From Alphaproteobacteria bacterium MarineAlpha6_Bin2 (GTDB taxonomy: Bacteria > Pseudomonadota > Alphaproteobacteria > GCA-002720895), in contig PTKQ01000028.1 of the NCBI GenBank assembly GCA_002937815.1, forward strand, positions 1-5,691: a stretch of DNA of 5,691 nucleotides, in the 5' to 3' direction. Shown here one piece after another: positions 1 to 5,691 of the stretch (positions are counted from its first letter, which is position 1; each line of letters opens with the position of its first letter). The position numbers and the translations under genes are program-made. The notes below the pieces were generated by a model. It made no database searches and was not told where the DNA came from. It saw only the letters and a list, made by a program, of their open reading frames with translations.

Positions 1-68
1 ATATCTTCATTATTATACTTGTAATTTTTTTTTTTACAGATTGACATATCAAATAATATAAAAAAAAA
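1..68. other. Upstream region of petA, no confident promoter
   Basis: This is the short non-coding stretch before the Rieske gene. It holds an uninterrupted run of 11 T at 25-35, a perfect TTGACA hexamer at 41-46 and an A run at 60-68. TTGACA equals the sigma-70 -35 consensus, but no acceptable -10 hexamer lies 15-19 bases downstream, where the sequence is almost all A. The nearest look-alike, TAAAAT at 74-79, is 27 bases away. The promoter for the + strand genes may lie here in a degenerate form or outside the window. On the - strand an ATG at 10-8 opens a reading frame (Met-Lys-Ile) that runs off the window. A divergent neighbour is therefore possible but cannot be shown from three codons. 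Confidence 0.3.
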
Positions 69-611
69 TTGGTTAAAATAAATAAAATAATGAAATTAAA
101 ACAAAATAGAAGAAATTTTCTTCAAATTTCAACTACCTCAATGGCTATTATAGGTACTGGGCTAGCAATTTGGCCATTTATAGATTCAATGAATCCTTCT
201 GCTGATGTTCTAGCCGTTGGTATGAAAGAAGTTAATTTAGATGGTATTAAAAAAGGGACCAGCCTTACTATTAAGTGGAGGGGAAAACCAGTATTTATTA
301 AACATAGAACAGATGAAGAAATTAAACAAGCACAAGAAACTAATATTGATCAGTTAAAAGATCCTCAAAAAGATCAAGATAGAATAATTTATCCAGAATG
401 GTTGGTTGTTGTTGGCGTTTGTACTCATTTAGGATGTATTCCTTCCGGGCAAAAAAAAAATGATGTCAAAGGAGATTTTAATGGATGGTTTTGTCCATGC
501 CATGGATCACATTATGATTCATCAGGAAGAGTTAGAAAAGGACCAGCTCCAAAAAATTTGCAAGTTCCGAAATATATTTTTATAAACAAGAATAGAATAA
601 AAATTGGATAA
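69..611 (+). CDS. petA: Ubiquinol-cytochrome c reductase iron-sulfur subunit (Rieske protein)
   Basis: This is the Rieske [2Fe-2S] subunit of the cytochrome bc1 complex. It takes the first electron from ubiquinol at the Qo site and delivers it to cytochrome c1 on the periplasmic face. Both cluster-binding boxes are present. CTHLGC at residues 118-123 and CPCHGSHYD at 142-150 give ligands Cys118, His120, Cys142 and His145, and the bridging disulfide pair Cys123/Cys144. The GPAP loop follows at 158-161. The N-terminus has a twin-arginine motif (RRNFL, Arg14-Arg15) and one hydrophobic segment at about 22-38, so it is probably Tat-exported and anchored by an uncleaved helix. The length (180 aa) is normal. 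The start is uncertain: codon 69 is TTG, an in-frame ATG lies at 90-92, and neither has a Shine-Dalgarno sequence. The ATG gives 173 aa and keeps the whole Tat signal, so it is a strong alternative. The stop codon abuts the petB ATG directly. Confidence 0.96.
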   Translation: MVKINKIMKLKQNRRNFLQISTTSMAIIGTGLAIWPFIDSMNPSADVLAVGMKEVNLDGIKKGTSLTIKWRGKPVFIKHRTDEEIKQAQETNIDQLKDPQKDQDRIIYPEWLVVVGVCTHLGCIPSGQKKNDVKGDFNGWFCPCHGSHYDSSGRVRKGPAPKNLQVPKYIFINKNRIKIG

Positions 612-1820
612 ATGGCAAAAAAATTTAAAAATAAAACTTTAGCTTGGTTAGATTATAGACTTCCAATATTTAGTGTTTTACGAGAGGCTCTAGTAGACCA
701 TCCAACTCCTCGAAACTTGAATTATTGGTGGAACTTCGGATCATTAGCAGGTATTACGCTTTTAATTATGATTGTTTCAGGTCTGGTGTTATCTATGCAT
801 TATGTTCCTCACGTTGATCATGCCTTCGATAGCGTTGAGCACATCATGAGAGATGTTAATTATGGATGGTTAATAAGATACATACACAGTGTTGGTGCAT
901 CAATGTTTTTCCTAATTGTATATATTCATATTGCCAGAGGCTTATATTATGGATCATATAAATCACCAAGAGAAGTTTTGTGGTGGTTAGGCATTATAAT
1001 TTTTATGTTAATGATCGTATCAGCTTTTCTTGGGTATACTTTACCTTGGGGACAAATGAGCTTTTGGGGCGCTACTGTAATAACCAACATATTTACAGCT
1101 ATTCCATTAATAGGAGATAATATAGTTACATGGATTTGGGGAGGTTATTCAATAGATAATCCAACCTTGAATAGATTTTATTCTCTACATTTTTTAATTC
1201 CATTTTTAATAGTAGGTGTTGTTTTTTTTCATATAGTTGCATTGCATAAATTTGGTTCTAATAATCCTACAGGAATAGATTTAACAAATAAAAAAGAAAC
1301 AATACCATTCCATCCGTTTTATTCGATTAAAGATTTTTTTGGTTTTGGAGTATTTTTTACAATTTTTGCTCTATTTATATTTTTTGCACCAAATGTTTTT
1401 GGACATCCGGATAACTATGTACCTGCTGATCCATTTATTACACCATCGCATATTGTTCCAGAATGGTACTTTTTACCATTCTATGCCATGTTACGGGCAG
1501 TTCCACATAAATTGTTAGGAGTTATTATAATGCTAAGTTCAATTTTTATTCTTTTTGTTATACCTTGGTTGGATACATGTAAGGTAAGAAGTTCAAAGTT
1601 TAGGCCTATTTATAAACAGTTTTATTGGATTTTTATTCTTAATTTTTTTATTTTAATGTGGGTAGGATCAAAAGTTCCAGAAGGTTATTATTTAATTATC
1701 AGTCAAATTGCAACTATTTATTATTTTTCACATTTTTTAATTATGATGCCACTACTTGGAAAATTTGAAAAAACTTTACCATTACCAGATAACATTTTTA
1801 TAATGTCCACAAAAAAATAA
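612..1820 (+). CDS. petB: Cytochrome b of the bc1 complex (complex III)
   Basis: This is the integral-membrane diheme subunit that forms the quinol-oxidising Qo and quinone-reducing Qi sites and carries electrons across the inner membrane in the Q cycle. The 402 aa cover the full eight-helix protein, so it is not the split b6/subunit IV form. Helix B carries His92 and His106, and helix D carries His193 and His207. Both pairs are spaced by 14 residues, which is typical of bc1-type cytochrome b. His92/His193 and His106/His207 are the expected ligand pairs for the two haems. The Qo motif PEWY is at 283-286, and the conserved [14 protein letters not shown] segment is at 141-154. Approximate helices are A 41-65, B 86-108, C 121-142, D 189-211, E 243-262, F 302-320, G 336-351 and H 361-381. 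The ATG follows the petA stop with no gap, suggesting translational coupling. A weak GGA at 606-608 precedes it. No defect was seen. Confidence 0.98.
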   Translation: MAKKFKNKTLAWLDYRLPIFSVLREALVDHPTPRNLNYWWNFGSLAGITLLIMIVSGLVLSMHYVPHVDHAFDSVEHIMRDVNYGWLIRYIHSVGASMFFLIVYIHIARGLYYGSYKSPREVLWWLGIIIFMLMIVSAFLGYTLPWGQMSFWGATVITNIFTAIPLIGDNIVTWIWGGYSIDNPTLNRFYSLHFLIPFLIVGVVFFHIVALHKFGSNNPTGIDLTNKKETIPFHPFYSIKDFFGFGVFFTIFALFIFFAPNVFGHPDNYVPADPFITPSHIVPEWYFLPFYAMLRAVPHKLLGVIIMLSSIFILFVIPWLDTCKVRSSKFRPIYKQFYWIFILNFFILMWVGSKVPEGYYLIISQIATIYYFSHFLIMMPLLGKFEKTLPLPDNIFIMSTKK

Positions 1821-1838
1821 TTTTTTTAAATTTTAAAT

Positions 1839-2612
1839 ATGTCCAGAAATATTTTTTTTTATCTAATTTTTTCTTTCTTTTTTTTAATTTTTCTATCATT
1901 TAAATCATATTCAGCTGATACTTTATCACTAAAAAAACAAAGTTGGACTTTTTCAGGTTTGTTCGGAAGATACGACACTAGTTCATTGCAGAGAGGTTTA
2001 CAAATTTATCAGGAAGTTTGCTCTACATGCCATGGACTAAAACGTCTTCGTTTTAGAGAATTAGAAGCAATAGGCTTCACCAATGAACAAATAAAAGAAT
2101 ACGCCTCCACTTTTGAAATTCAAGACGGGCCAAATGATCAAGGAGAGATGTATACTAGACCAGGCAACCCTGAAGATACATTTATTTCACCATATCAAAA
2201 TGAACAAGAAGCAAGAGCGGCATTTAATGGTTCCTACCCACCAGATTTATCATTAATAATTAAAGCAAGAAAGAAAGGACCGGATTACACCTATTCATTG
2301 CTGACCGGATATGTAGATCCGCCTAATGATTTAAATTTAAGTGATGGTCTTTATTATAATCCATACATAGAAGGAAAAGTTATTGCAATGCCTCCGCCTT
2401 TGTATGATGCGGTAATTCAATATATTGATGGGACAAATCCAAACCTACATCAATTAACATATGATATTGTAAGTTTTCTTAATTGGGTTGCAGAGCCTGA
2501 ATTAGAAGCAAGAAAATCACTTGGATTAAAAGTTATTATTTTTTTAATAATTTTAACATCCCTATTTTATGTTACTATGAAAAATATATGGTCTAGAATT
2601 AATAATAAATAA
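1839..2612 (+). CDS. petC: Cytochrome c1 of the bc1 complex
   Basis: This is the membrane-anchored c-type haem subunit that accepts electrons from the Rieske cluster and passes them to soluble or membrane cytochrome c. A hydrophobic signal peptide spans residues 1-26, with probable cleavage after SYSA (Ala26), so the haem domain lies in the periplasm. The haem-attachment motif CSTCH is at 61-65. The sixth haem ligand is most likely Met184 in the conserved AMPPPLYD stretch (183-190), just after the YYNPY segment at 172-176. A single C-terminal transmembrane helix at about 229-247 is followed by a short basic tail, the usual cytochrome c1 topology. The only cysteines are the two haem-binding ones, so there is no extra structural disulfide of the kind known in Rhodobacter c1. 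The length (257 aa) is normal for alphaproteobacteria. It starts 18 bases after petB, behind a T/A-only leader without a Shine-Dalgarno sequence. Confidence 0.97.
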   Translation: MSRNIFFYLIFSFFFLIFLSFKSYSADTLSLKKQSWTFSGLFGRYDTSSLQRGLQIYQEVCSTCHGLKRLRFRELEAIGFTNEQIKEYASTFEIQDGPNDQGEMYTRPGNPEDTFISPYQNEQEARAAFNGSYPPDLSLIIKARKKGPDYTYSLLTGYVDPPNDLNLSDGLYYNPYIEGKVIAMPPPLYDAVIQYIDGTNPNLHQLTYDIVSFLNWVAEPELEARKSLGLKVIIFLIILTSLFYVTMKNIWSRINNK

Positions 2613-2645
2613 ATCATAATATTTTTACGATTTTTCTAAAATAAA

Positions 2646-3527
2646 ATGAAAAAAGAAATTTTACTAGCTTTTGTTGGCGGAAGTGGCATTTATGAAATTG
2701 AAGATTTAAAAAATAAAAAATGGATTAAAATTAATACCCCATGGGGATCACCTTCAGATAAAATTCTAACCGGAAAAGTAGGTGACAAAAAAGTTTTATT
2801 TTTACCAAGACATGGAAGATCACATCTTTATAACCCAAGTGAAATAAATTATCGAGCAAACATTTATGCACTCAAAAAATTGGGTGCTACTGACGTAATT
2901 TCTCTTTCGGCCTGTGGTTCATTAAAAGAAAAACTATCTCCAGGCACATTTATATTAGTTGATCAGTTTATTGACAAAACTTTTACTAGAAAAAAAACAT
3001 TCTTTGAGGAGGGAATAGTTGCACACGTTCCAATGTCTAACCCTACATGCAGACTCATTAGAGATGCATGTGCAGAAGTATTAAAAAAATTAAAAATAAA
3101 GCATAAAAAAACAGGAACATATATTGCTATGGAAGGACCACAATTTTCGACAAAGGCAGAATCTGAAAGTTATAGAAAACAAAAAATTGATGTTATTGGC
3201 ATGACTAACATGCCAGAAGCTAAATTGGCCAGGGAAGCAGAAATTAGATATGCAACTGTTGCAATGGTTACAGATTATGACTGTTGGCATAAAAAATATG
3301 ATCAAGTTAATGTGGAACAAATAATTAAGACACTAAAAAAAAACTCCAAGAACGCAAAATCTTTAATCAAAAATGTTATAAATGTACTTCCAAAATATAT
3401 AAATAAAAGAAAAGATCCGGCTGAAGAAATTTTAGATAAATCTATAATAACTCATAAAAAAAATTGGAATAAAAGAACTAAACAAAAATTAGGTGTTATT
3501 TTAAAAAGATATCTGGAGAAAAATTGA
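2646..3527 (+). CDS. mtnP: S-methyl-5'-thioadenosine phosphorylase
   Basis: This enzyme cleaves 5'-methylthioadenosine with phosphate to adenine and 5-methylthioribose-1-phosphate in the cytosol. It belongs to the PNP/MTAP nucleoside phosphorylase family and lines up throughout with human MTAP. The phosphate-binding GGSGIY is at residues 11-16 (Ser13 at the position of human Thr18), with ARHGR-like PRHGRSH at 54-60. SACGSL is at 88-93 and DQFIDKT at 106-112. MEGPQFST is at 162-169, GMTNMPE at 185-191 and TDYDCWH at 209-215. Asp210 and Asp212 correspond to the base-recognition aspartates; purine nucleoside phosphorylases carry Asn at the first position, so an adenine-type substrate is favoured. 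A charged tail from about 250 to 293 follows the core. The gene begins 33 bases after petC without a clear promoter, terminator or Shine-Dalgarno sequence. Its TGA overlaps the mtnA start by 4 bases. Confidence 0.95.
   Translation: MKKEILLAFVGGSGIYEIEDLKNKKWIKINTPWGSPSDKILTGKVGDKKVLFLPRHGRSHLYNPSEINYRANIYALKKLGATDVISLSACGSLKEKLSPGTFILVDQFIDKTFTRKKTFFEEGIVAHVPMSNPTCRLIRDACAEVLKKLKIKHKKTGTYIAMEGPQFSTKAESESYRKQKIDVIGMTNMPEAKLAREAEIRYATVAMVTDYDCWHKKYDQVNVEQIIKTLKKNSKNAKSLIKNVINVLPKYINKRKDPAEEILDKSIITHKKNWNKRTKQKLGVILKRYLEKN
3515..3518 (+). promoter_or_regulatory. Shine-Dalgarno GGAG supporting the TTG start of mtnA
   Basis: GGAG lies inside the last codons of mtnP, five bases before the TTG at 3524. 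It is the only clear Shine-Dalgarno sequence ahead of any complete gene here; the other starts have A/T-rich leaders or, for petB, only a GGA. Its position fixes the mtnA start and makes translational coupling to mtnP plausible. Confidence 0.7.
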
Positions 3528-4609
3528 AAGTTAAAGGAAAAAATTATAAATCCATTTGGTTGAATAAAAAAAAGTCTGCAGTGACTGTAATTGATCAAAG
3601 GCAATTGCCTCACCAATTTAAACTTTTATATTTAAAAAACATAAAAGAAATTAAAAAAGCCATTCAGAATATGGTTGTAAGAGGAGCGCCGCTAATAGGA
3701 GTAACGGCTGCATATGGAATATATTTATCTATGAAAAAAAATCCAAGTGATAAAAATCTCAATTCGTCAGTTAATTTTTTAAAAGATAGTAGACCAACCG
3801 CCTTGAATTTGTCTTGGGCTTTAAAGTATATGAAGAAAAAATTATTAAATCAAAAGCCATCGAATAGGGCAGATGAGTCTGAGAAACTTGCTGAAGAAAT
3901 TAGCAATAAAGACATTCAATGTTGTAAAAAAATTGCGGAGAACGGATTAAAAATAATTCTTGATATAAAAAAAAGAAAAAAAACTAACAAACCTATTAAT
4001 ATTTTAACTCATTGCAATGCTGGATGGTTAGCAACAGTAGATTGGGGTACCGCTTTATCACCAATTTTTTTAGCTCATAGAAAAAAAATAAAAATTCATG
4101 TTTGGGTCGATGAAACTAGACCAAGAAACCAAGGTTCATTTTTAACATCTTGGGAGCTTTTACAAGAAAAAATACCCCATACTATCATCACTGATAATGC
4201 TGGTGGACATTTAATGCAACATAGATTAGTGGATATGTGTATTACTGGTTCTGATAGAACAACTGCGAATGGAGATGTTTGTAACAAAATAGGTACTTAT
4301 TTAAAGGCATTATCAGCTTATGATAATAAAATTCCTTTTTATGTGGCCTTACCATCAAATACAATTGATTTAAATTCAAAGGATTACTTAAAAGATGTTC
4401 CAATTGAGCAAAGAAGTTCAGAAGAGCTAAGCCATATCCAAGGTGTTAATTCTAAAGGAAAAAGTGTAAAAATTAGAATAACACCCAAAGGAAGCAAAGT
4501 TAGTAATTATTCATTTGATGTAACCCCAGCAAAGTATATTACACGTCTAATAACAGAAAAAGGTATTCACAAACCTTCCAAAAGAGAAATTAGAAAAATT
4601 TTTTCATAA
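3524..4609 (+). CDS. mtnA: S-methyl-5-thioribose-1-phosphate isomerase
   Basis: This enzyme converts 5-methylthioribose-1-phosphate to 5-methylthioribulose-1-phosphate. It belongs to the eIF2B-alpha/beta/delta-like isomerase family and runs to 361 aa, which is full length. Diagnostic motifs are RGAPLIG at 53-59, HCNAG at 163-167, DETRPRNQG at 196-204, GSDR at 242-245 and NKIGTY at 254-259, with a C-terminal DVTPAKYIT at 332-340. Cys164 and Asp244 match the catalytic Cys160 and Asp240 described for the Bacillus subtilis enzyme, both with an offset of four. Ribose-1,5-bisphosphate isomerase is a related alternative, but the overall match and the adjacent mtnP favour MtnA. The start is a TTG whose last two bases are shared with the mtnP TGA (TTGA, 4-base overlap), preceded by GGAG. 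The next in-frame Met is residue 50, which would remove conserved N-terminal sequence, so the TTG is well supported. Confidence 0.95.
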   Translation: MKVKGKNYKSIWLNKKKSAVTVIDQRQLPHQFKLLYLKNIKEIKKAIQNMVVRGAPLIGVTAAYGIYLSMKKNPSDKNLNSSVNFLKDSRPTALNLSWALKYMKKKLLNQKPSNRADESEKLAEEISNKDIQCCKKIAENGLKIILDIKKRKKTNKPINILTHCNAGWLATVDWGTALSPIFLAHRKKIKIHVWVDETRPRNQGSFLTSWELLQEKIPHTIITDNAGGHLMQHRLVDMCITGSDRTTANGDVCNKIGTYLKALSAYDNKIPFYVALPSNTIDLNSKDYLKDVPIEQRSSEELSHIQGVNSKGKSVKIRITPKGSKVSNYSFDVTPAKYITRLITEKGIHKPSKREIRKIFS

Positions 4610-4615
4610 AAAAAA

Positions 4616-5248
4616 ATGAAAACAAATGAATTAATAAAAGCATCTAAATATTTAAATGATAAAAATATAAATCGTGGATCTTCAGGAAATTTAAGTTTTA
4701 GATCAAAGAATGGTTTTATAATCACACCATCATCTCTTCCTAATGATAAATTGACAGAAAAAAATTGTGTTCAAATGAACTTAGATGGGACATATCAAAA
4801 TAAGTTTAAACCTTCAACTGAATGGAAAATACATAGAGACATTTATGTAAAAAGGAAAGACATATATGCAATAATACATACTCATCCTATTTCTTCTACT
4901 GCAATTGCTTGTATGAATATAAATATTCCGGCTTTTCATTATATGATTGCAGTAGCCGGAGGAGATAATATTAGATGTGCAAAATATGCAACATTTGGAA
5001 CAGAACAATTATCAAAAAATGTCTTGAAAGCTTTAGAAAATAGAAACACTTGTTTGATGGCGAACCATGGTTTAATAGTTATAGAAAAAGATTTAAAGAT
5101 AGCTTTAAAATTAACTGAAGAAGTTGAGAATTTATCAATGCAATTTTTGCAGATTTTAAAATCAGGAAAAAAGCCAGTTCTTTTAAGTAAAAATGAAATG
5201 AAAAAAAATATTAAGAAAATTAAAAATTACAATTATGGAAAAATTTGA
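4616..5248 (+). CDS. Class II aldolase, L-fuculose-1-phosphate aldolase-like; candidate methylthioribulose-1-phosphate aldolase
   Basis: This is a zinc-dependent aldolase of the class II aldolase/adducin family, 210 aa, full length. It closely resembles Escherichia coli FucA, notably IPAFHYMIAVAGG (104-116) and the CAKYATFGTEQLS segment (121-133). Glu69 (in STEW), His88, His90, Tyr109 and His151 match FucA Glu73, His92, His94, Tyr113 and His155, all with a constant offset of four. These are the zinc ligands and catalytic acid/base residues. Asn25, Ser39, Ser40, Ser67 and Thr68 lie at the phosphate-binding positions. The gene starts six A residues after mtnA, and that context suggests cleavage of 5-methylthioribulose-1-phosphate to dihydroxyacetone phosphate and 2-(methylthio)acetaldehyde, as done by Ald2 of the DHAP shunt. 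Family membership is seen in the sequence; the substrate is inferred. Alternatives are true fuculose- or ribulose-phosphate aldolase activity, or the dehydratase MtnB of the same fold, which the FucA-like residues make less likely. Confidence 0.9.
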   Translation: MKTNELIKASKYLNDKNINRGSSGNLSFRSKNGFIITPSSLPNDKLTEKNCVQMNLDGTYQNKFKPSTEWKIHRDIYVKRKDIYAIIHTHPISSTAIACMNINIPAFHYMIAVAGGDNIRCAKYATFGTEQLSKNVLKALENRNTCLMANHGLIVIEKDLKIALKLTEEVENLSMQFLQILKSGKKPVLLSKNEMKKNIKKIKNYNYGKI

Positions 5249-5250
5249 TT

Positions 5251-5691
5251 TTAAACATTAAATAGAAAATAAACTATATCGCCATCTTTAATTAAATATT
5301 CCTTCCCTTCTTGTCTAGTTTTGCCTTTATCTTTTGCTTCTTTTAATCCGCCATATTTTATATAATCTTCGTACGATGTTATTTCTGCACAAATAAAACC
5401 TTTTTTAAAGTCTGTATGTATAACATTTGAAGCTTCTAGAGCTGTTGAATTGCTTTTTATTGTCCATGCTCTTGTTTCTTTTTCATCAACTGTGGTAAAA
5501 TATGTTATTAGATCCAATTCAGTGTATGATAATTTTATAATTCTTTCTAAACCTGAATTTTCCCATTCTAATGAATTTAAAAATTCTTTTTTTTCATTCT
5601 CATTTTCTAATTGTGATATTTGCGATTCAATTTCTGCTGATATAGAAATCACTGATGCATCTTTATCATTTAAGTTATCTATTATAAGATT
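5251..5691 (-). CDS. ychF: Ribosome-binding ATPase YchF, C-terminal part (partial)
   Basis: This is the C-terminal 146 residues of YchF, an Obg-family P-loop protein that prefers ATP and binds the ribosome. Full-length YchF is about 363 aa, so the nucleotide-binding domain and the start lie beyond the right edge. The frame stays open to base 5691 with no stop. A GTG at 5652-5650 is internal and not a real start. The visible part begins with the end of the G domain (VISISAEIE) and a charged helix. It continues into the C-terminal TGS domain from about LITYFTT through the IHTDFKKGFI segment and ends in KDGDIVYFLFNV, matching the typical YchF C-terminus. The gene converges on the aldolase gene with only two bases between the stop codons, so its transcription terminator, if any, must lie inside the aldolase gene. 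Confidence 0.95.
   Translation of the reverse strand, partial: NLIIDNLNDKDASVISISAEIESQISQLENENEKKEFLNSLEWENSGLERIIKLSYTELDLITYFTTVDEKETRAWTIKSNSTALEASNVIHTDFKKGFICAEITSYEDYIKYGGLKEAKDKGKTRQEGKEYLIKDGDIVYFLFNV

Noticed and set aside
1..17. Divergent gene start on the - strand (ATG at 10-8) with a perfect TATAAT at 17-12.
   Set aside because: Only three codons are visible, and the TATAAT lies one base from the ATG, too close to act as its -10 element.
41..52. TTGA-N4-TCAA inverted repeat upstream of petA, resembling an FNR/FixK half-site pair.
   Set aside because: The FNR/FixK box is TTGAT-N4-ATCAA (14 bases). Here the dyad is 12 bases, two too short, and such short A/T-rich dyads arise often by chance.
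41..79. Sigma-70-like promoter made of TTGACA (41-46) and TAAAAT (74-79).
   Set aside because: The spacer is 27 bases against an expected 15-19, and no better -10 hexamer is correctly placed.
2611..2635. Possible terminator between petC and mtnP: AAATC (2611-2615) pairs with GATTT (2629-2633), followed by T residues.
   Set aside because: The stem is five mostly A-T pairs around a 13-base loop, too weak for a rho-independent terminator in such A/T-rich sequence.
3090..3320. Open frame of 76 codons on the - strand.
   Set aside because: It lies wholly within mtnP, is cysteine- and phenylalanine-rich nonsense with no family resemblance, and is a shadow of the real gene.
4096..4287. Open frame of 63 codons on the - strand.
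   Set aside because: It is embedded in the conserved core of mtnA and shows no features of its own.
4814..5008. Open frame of 64 codons on the - strand.
   Set aside because: It is embedded in the active-site region of the aldolase gene and shows no recognisable features.
5650..5652. GTG as the start of a short independent - strand protein.
   Set aside because: The frame stays open upstream to the window edge, and the sequence before and after it fits YchF, so this is an internal valine codon.

Overview
The window is a compact, strongly A+T-rich (roughly 70% A+T by eye) stretch of bacterial chromosome. It contains six complete genes on the + strand and the 3' end of a seventh gene on the - strand. 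Cytochrome b and cytochrome c1 are separate genes in the order Rieske - cytochrome b - cytochrome c1. The cytochrome b is a full-length 8-helix bc1 type with 14-residue spacing between the helix D haem ligands. Together these point to an alphaproteobacterium. The low G+C, near-absent intergenic space and methylthioadenosine salvage genes suggest a streamlined free-living lineage such as Pelagibacterales (SAR11) or a similar marine group. That placement is an inference from style, not a phylogenetic result.

Layout. Positions 1-68 are a short upstream region with an 11-T tract and no convincing promoter. Positions 69-2612 hold petA, petB and petC, the three catalytic subunits of the ubiquinol:cytochrome c oxidoreductase (complex III). 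Positions 2646-5248 hold mtnP, mtnA and a FucA-like class II aldolase. Positions 5251-5691 (- strand) hold the C-terminal part of the ribosome-associated ATPase YchF, which converges on the aldolase gene with a 2-base gap. No spacer between the + strand genes exceeds 33 bases, so all six may be co-transcribed. No RNA genes, mobile elements, CRISPR arrays or long repeats were seen.

How the genes work together. PetABC passes electrons from ubiquinol to cytochrome c and pumps protons. The second trio reads as a pathway for 5'-methylthioadenosine (MTA), the by-product of polyamine and other S-adenosylmethionine-dependent reactions. MtnP would phosphorolyse MTA to adenine and 5-methylthioribose-1-phosphate, and MtnA would isomerise that to 5-methylthioribulose-1-phosphate. 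The third gene is not the dehydratase MtnB of the classical methionine salvage pathway. It resembles L-fuculose-1-phosphate aldolase and keeps that enzyme's zinc ligands and catalytic residues. This is the arrangement of the 'DHAP shunt' known from Rhodospirillum rubrum, which yields dihydroxyacetone phosphate and 2-(methylthio)acetaldehyde. The shunt in a streamlined A+T-rich alphaproteobacterium, placed directly behind complex III, is the most interesting content of the window. The pathway itself is known, so this is an application in a notable setting and not a new system.
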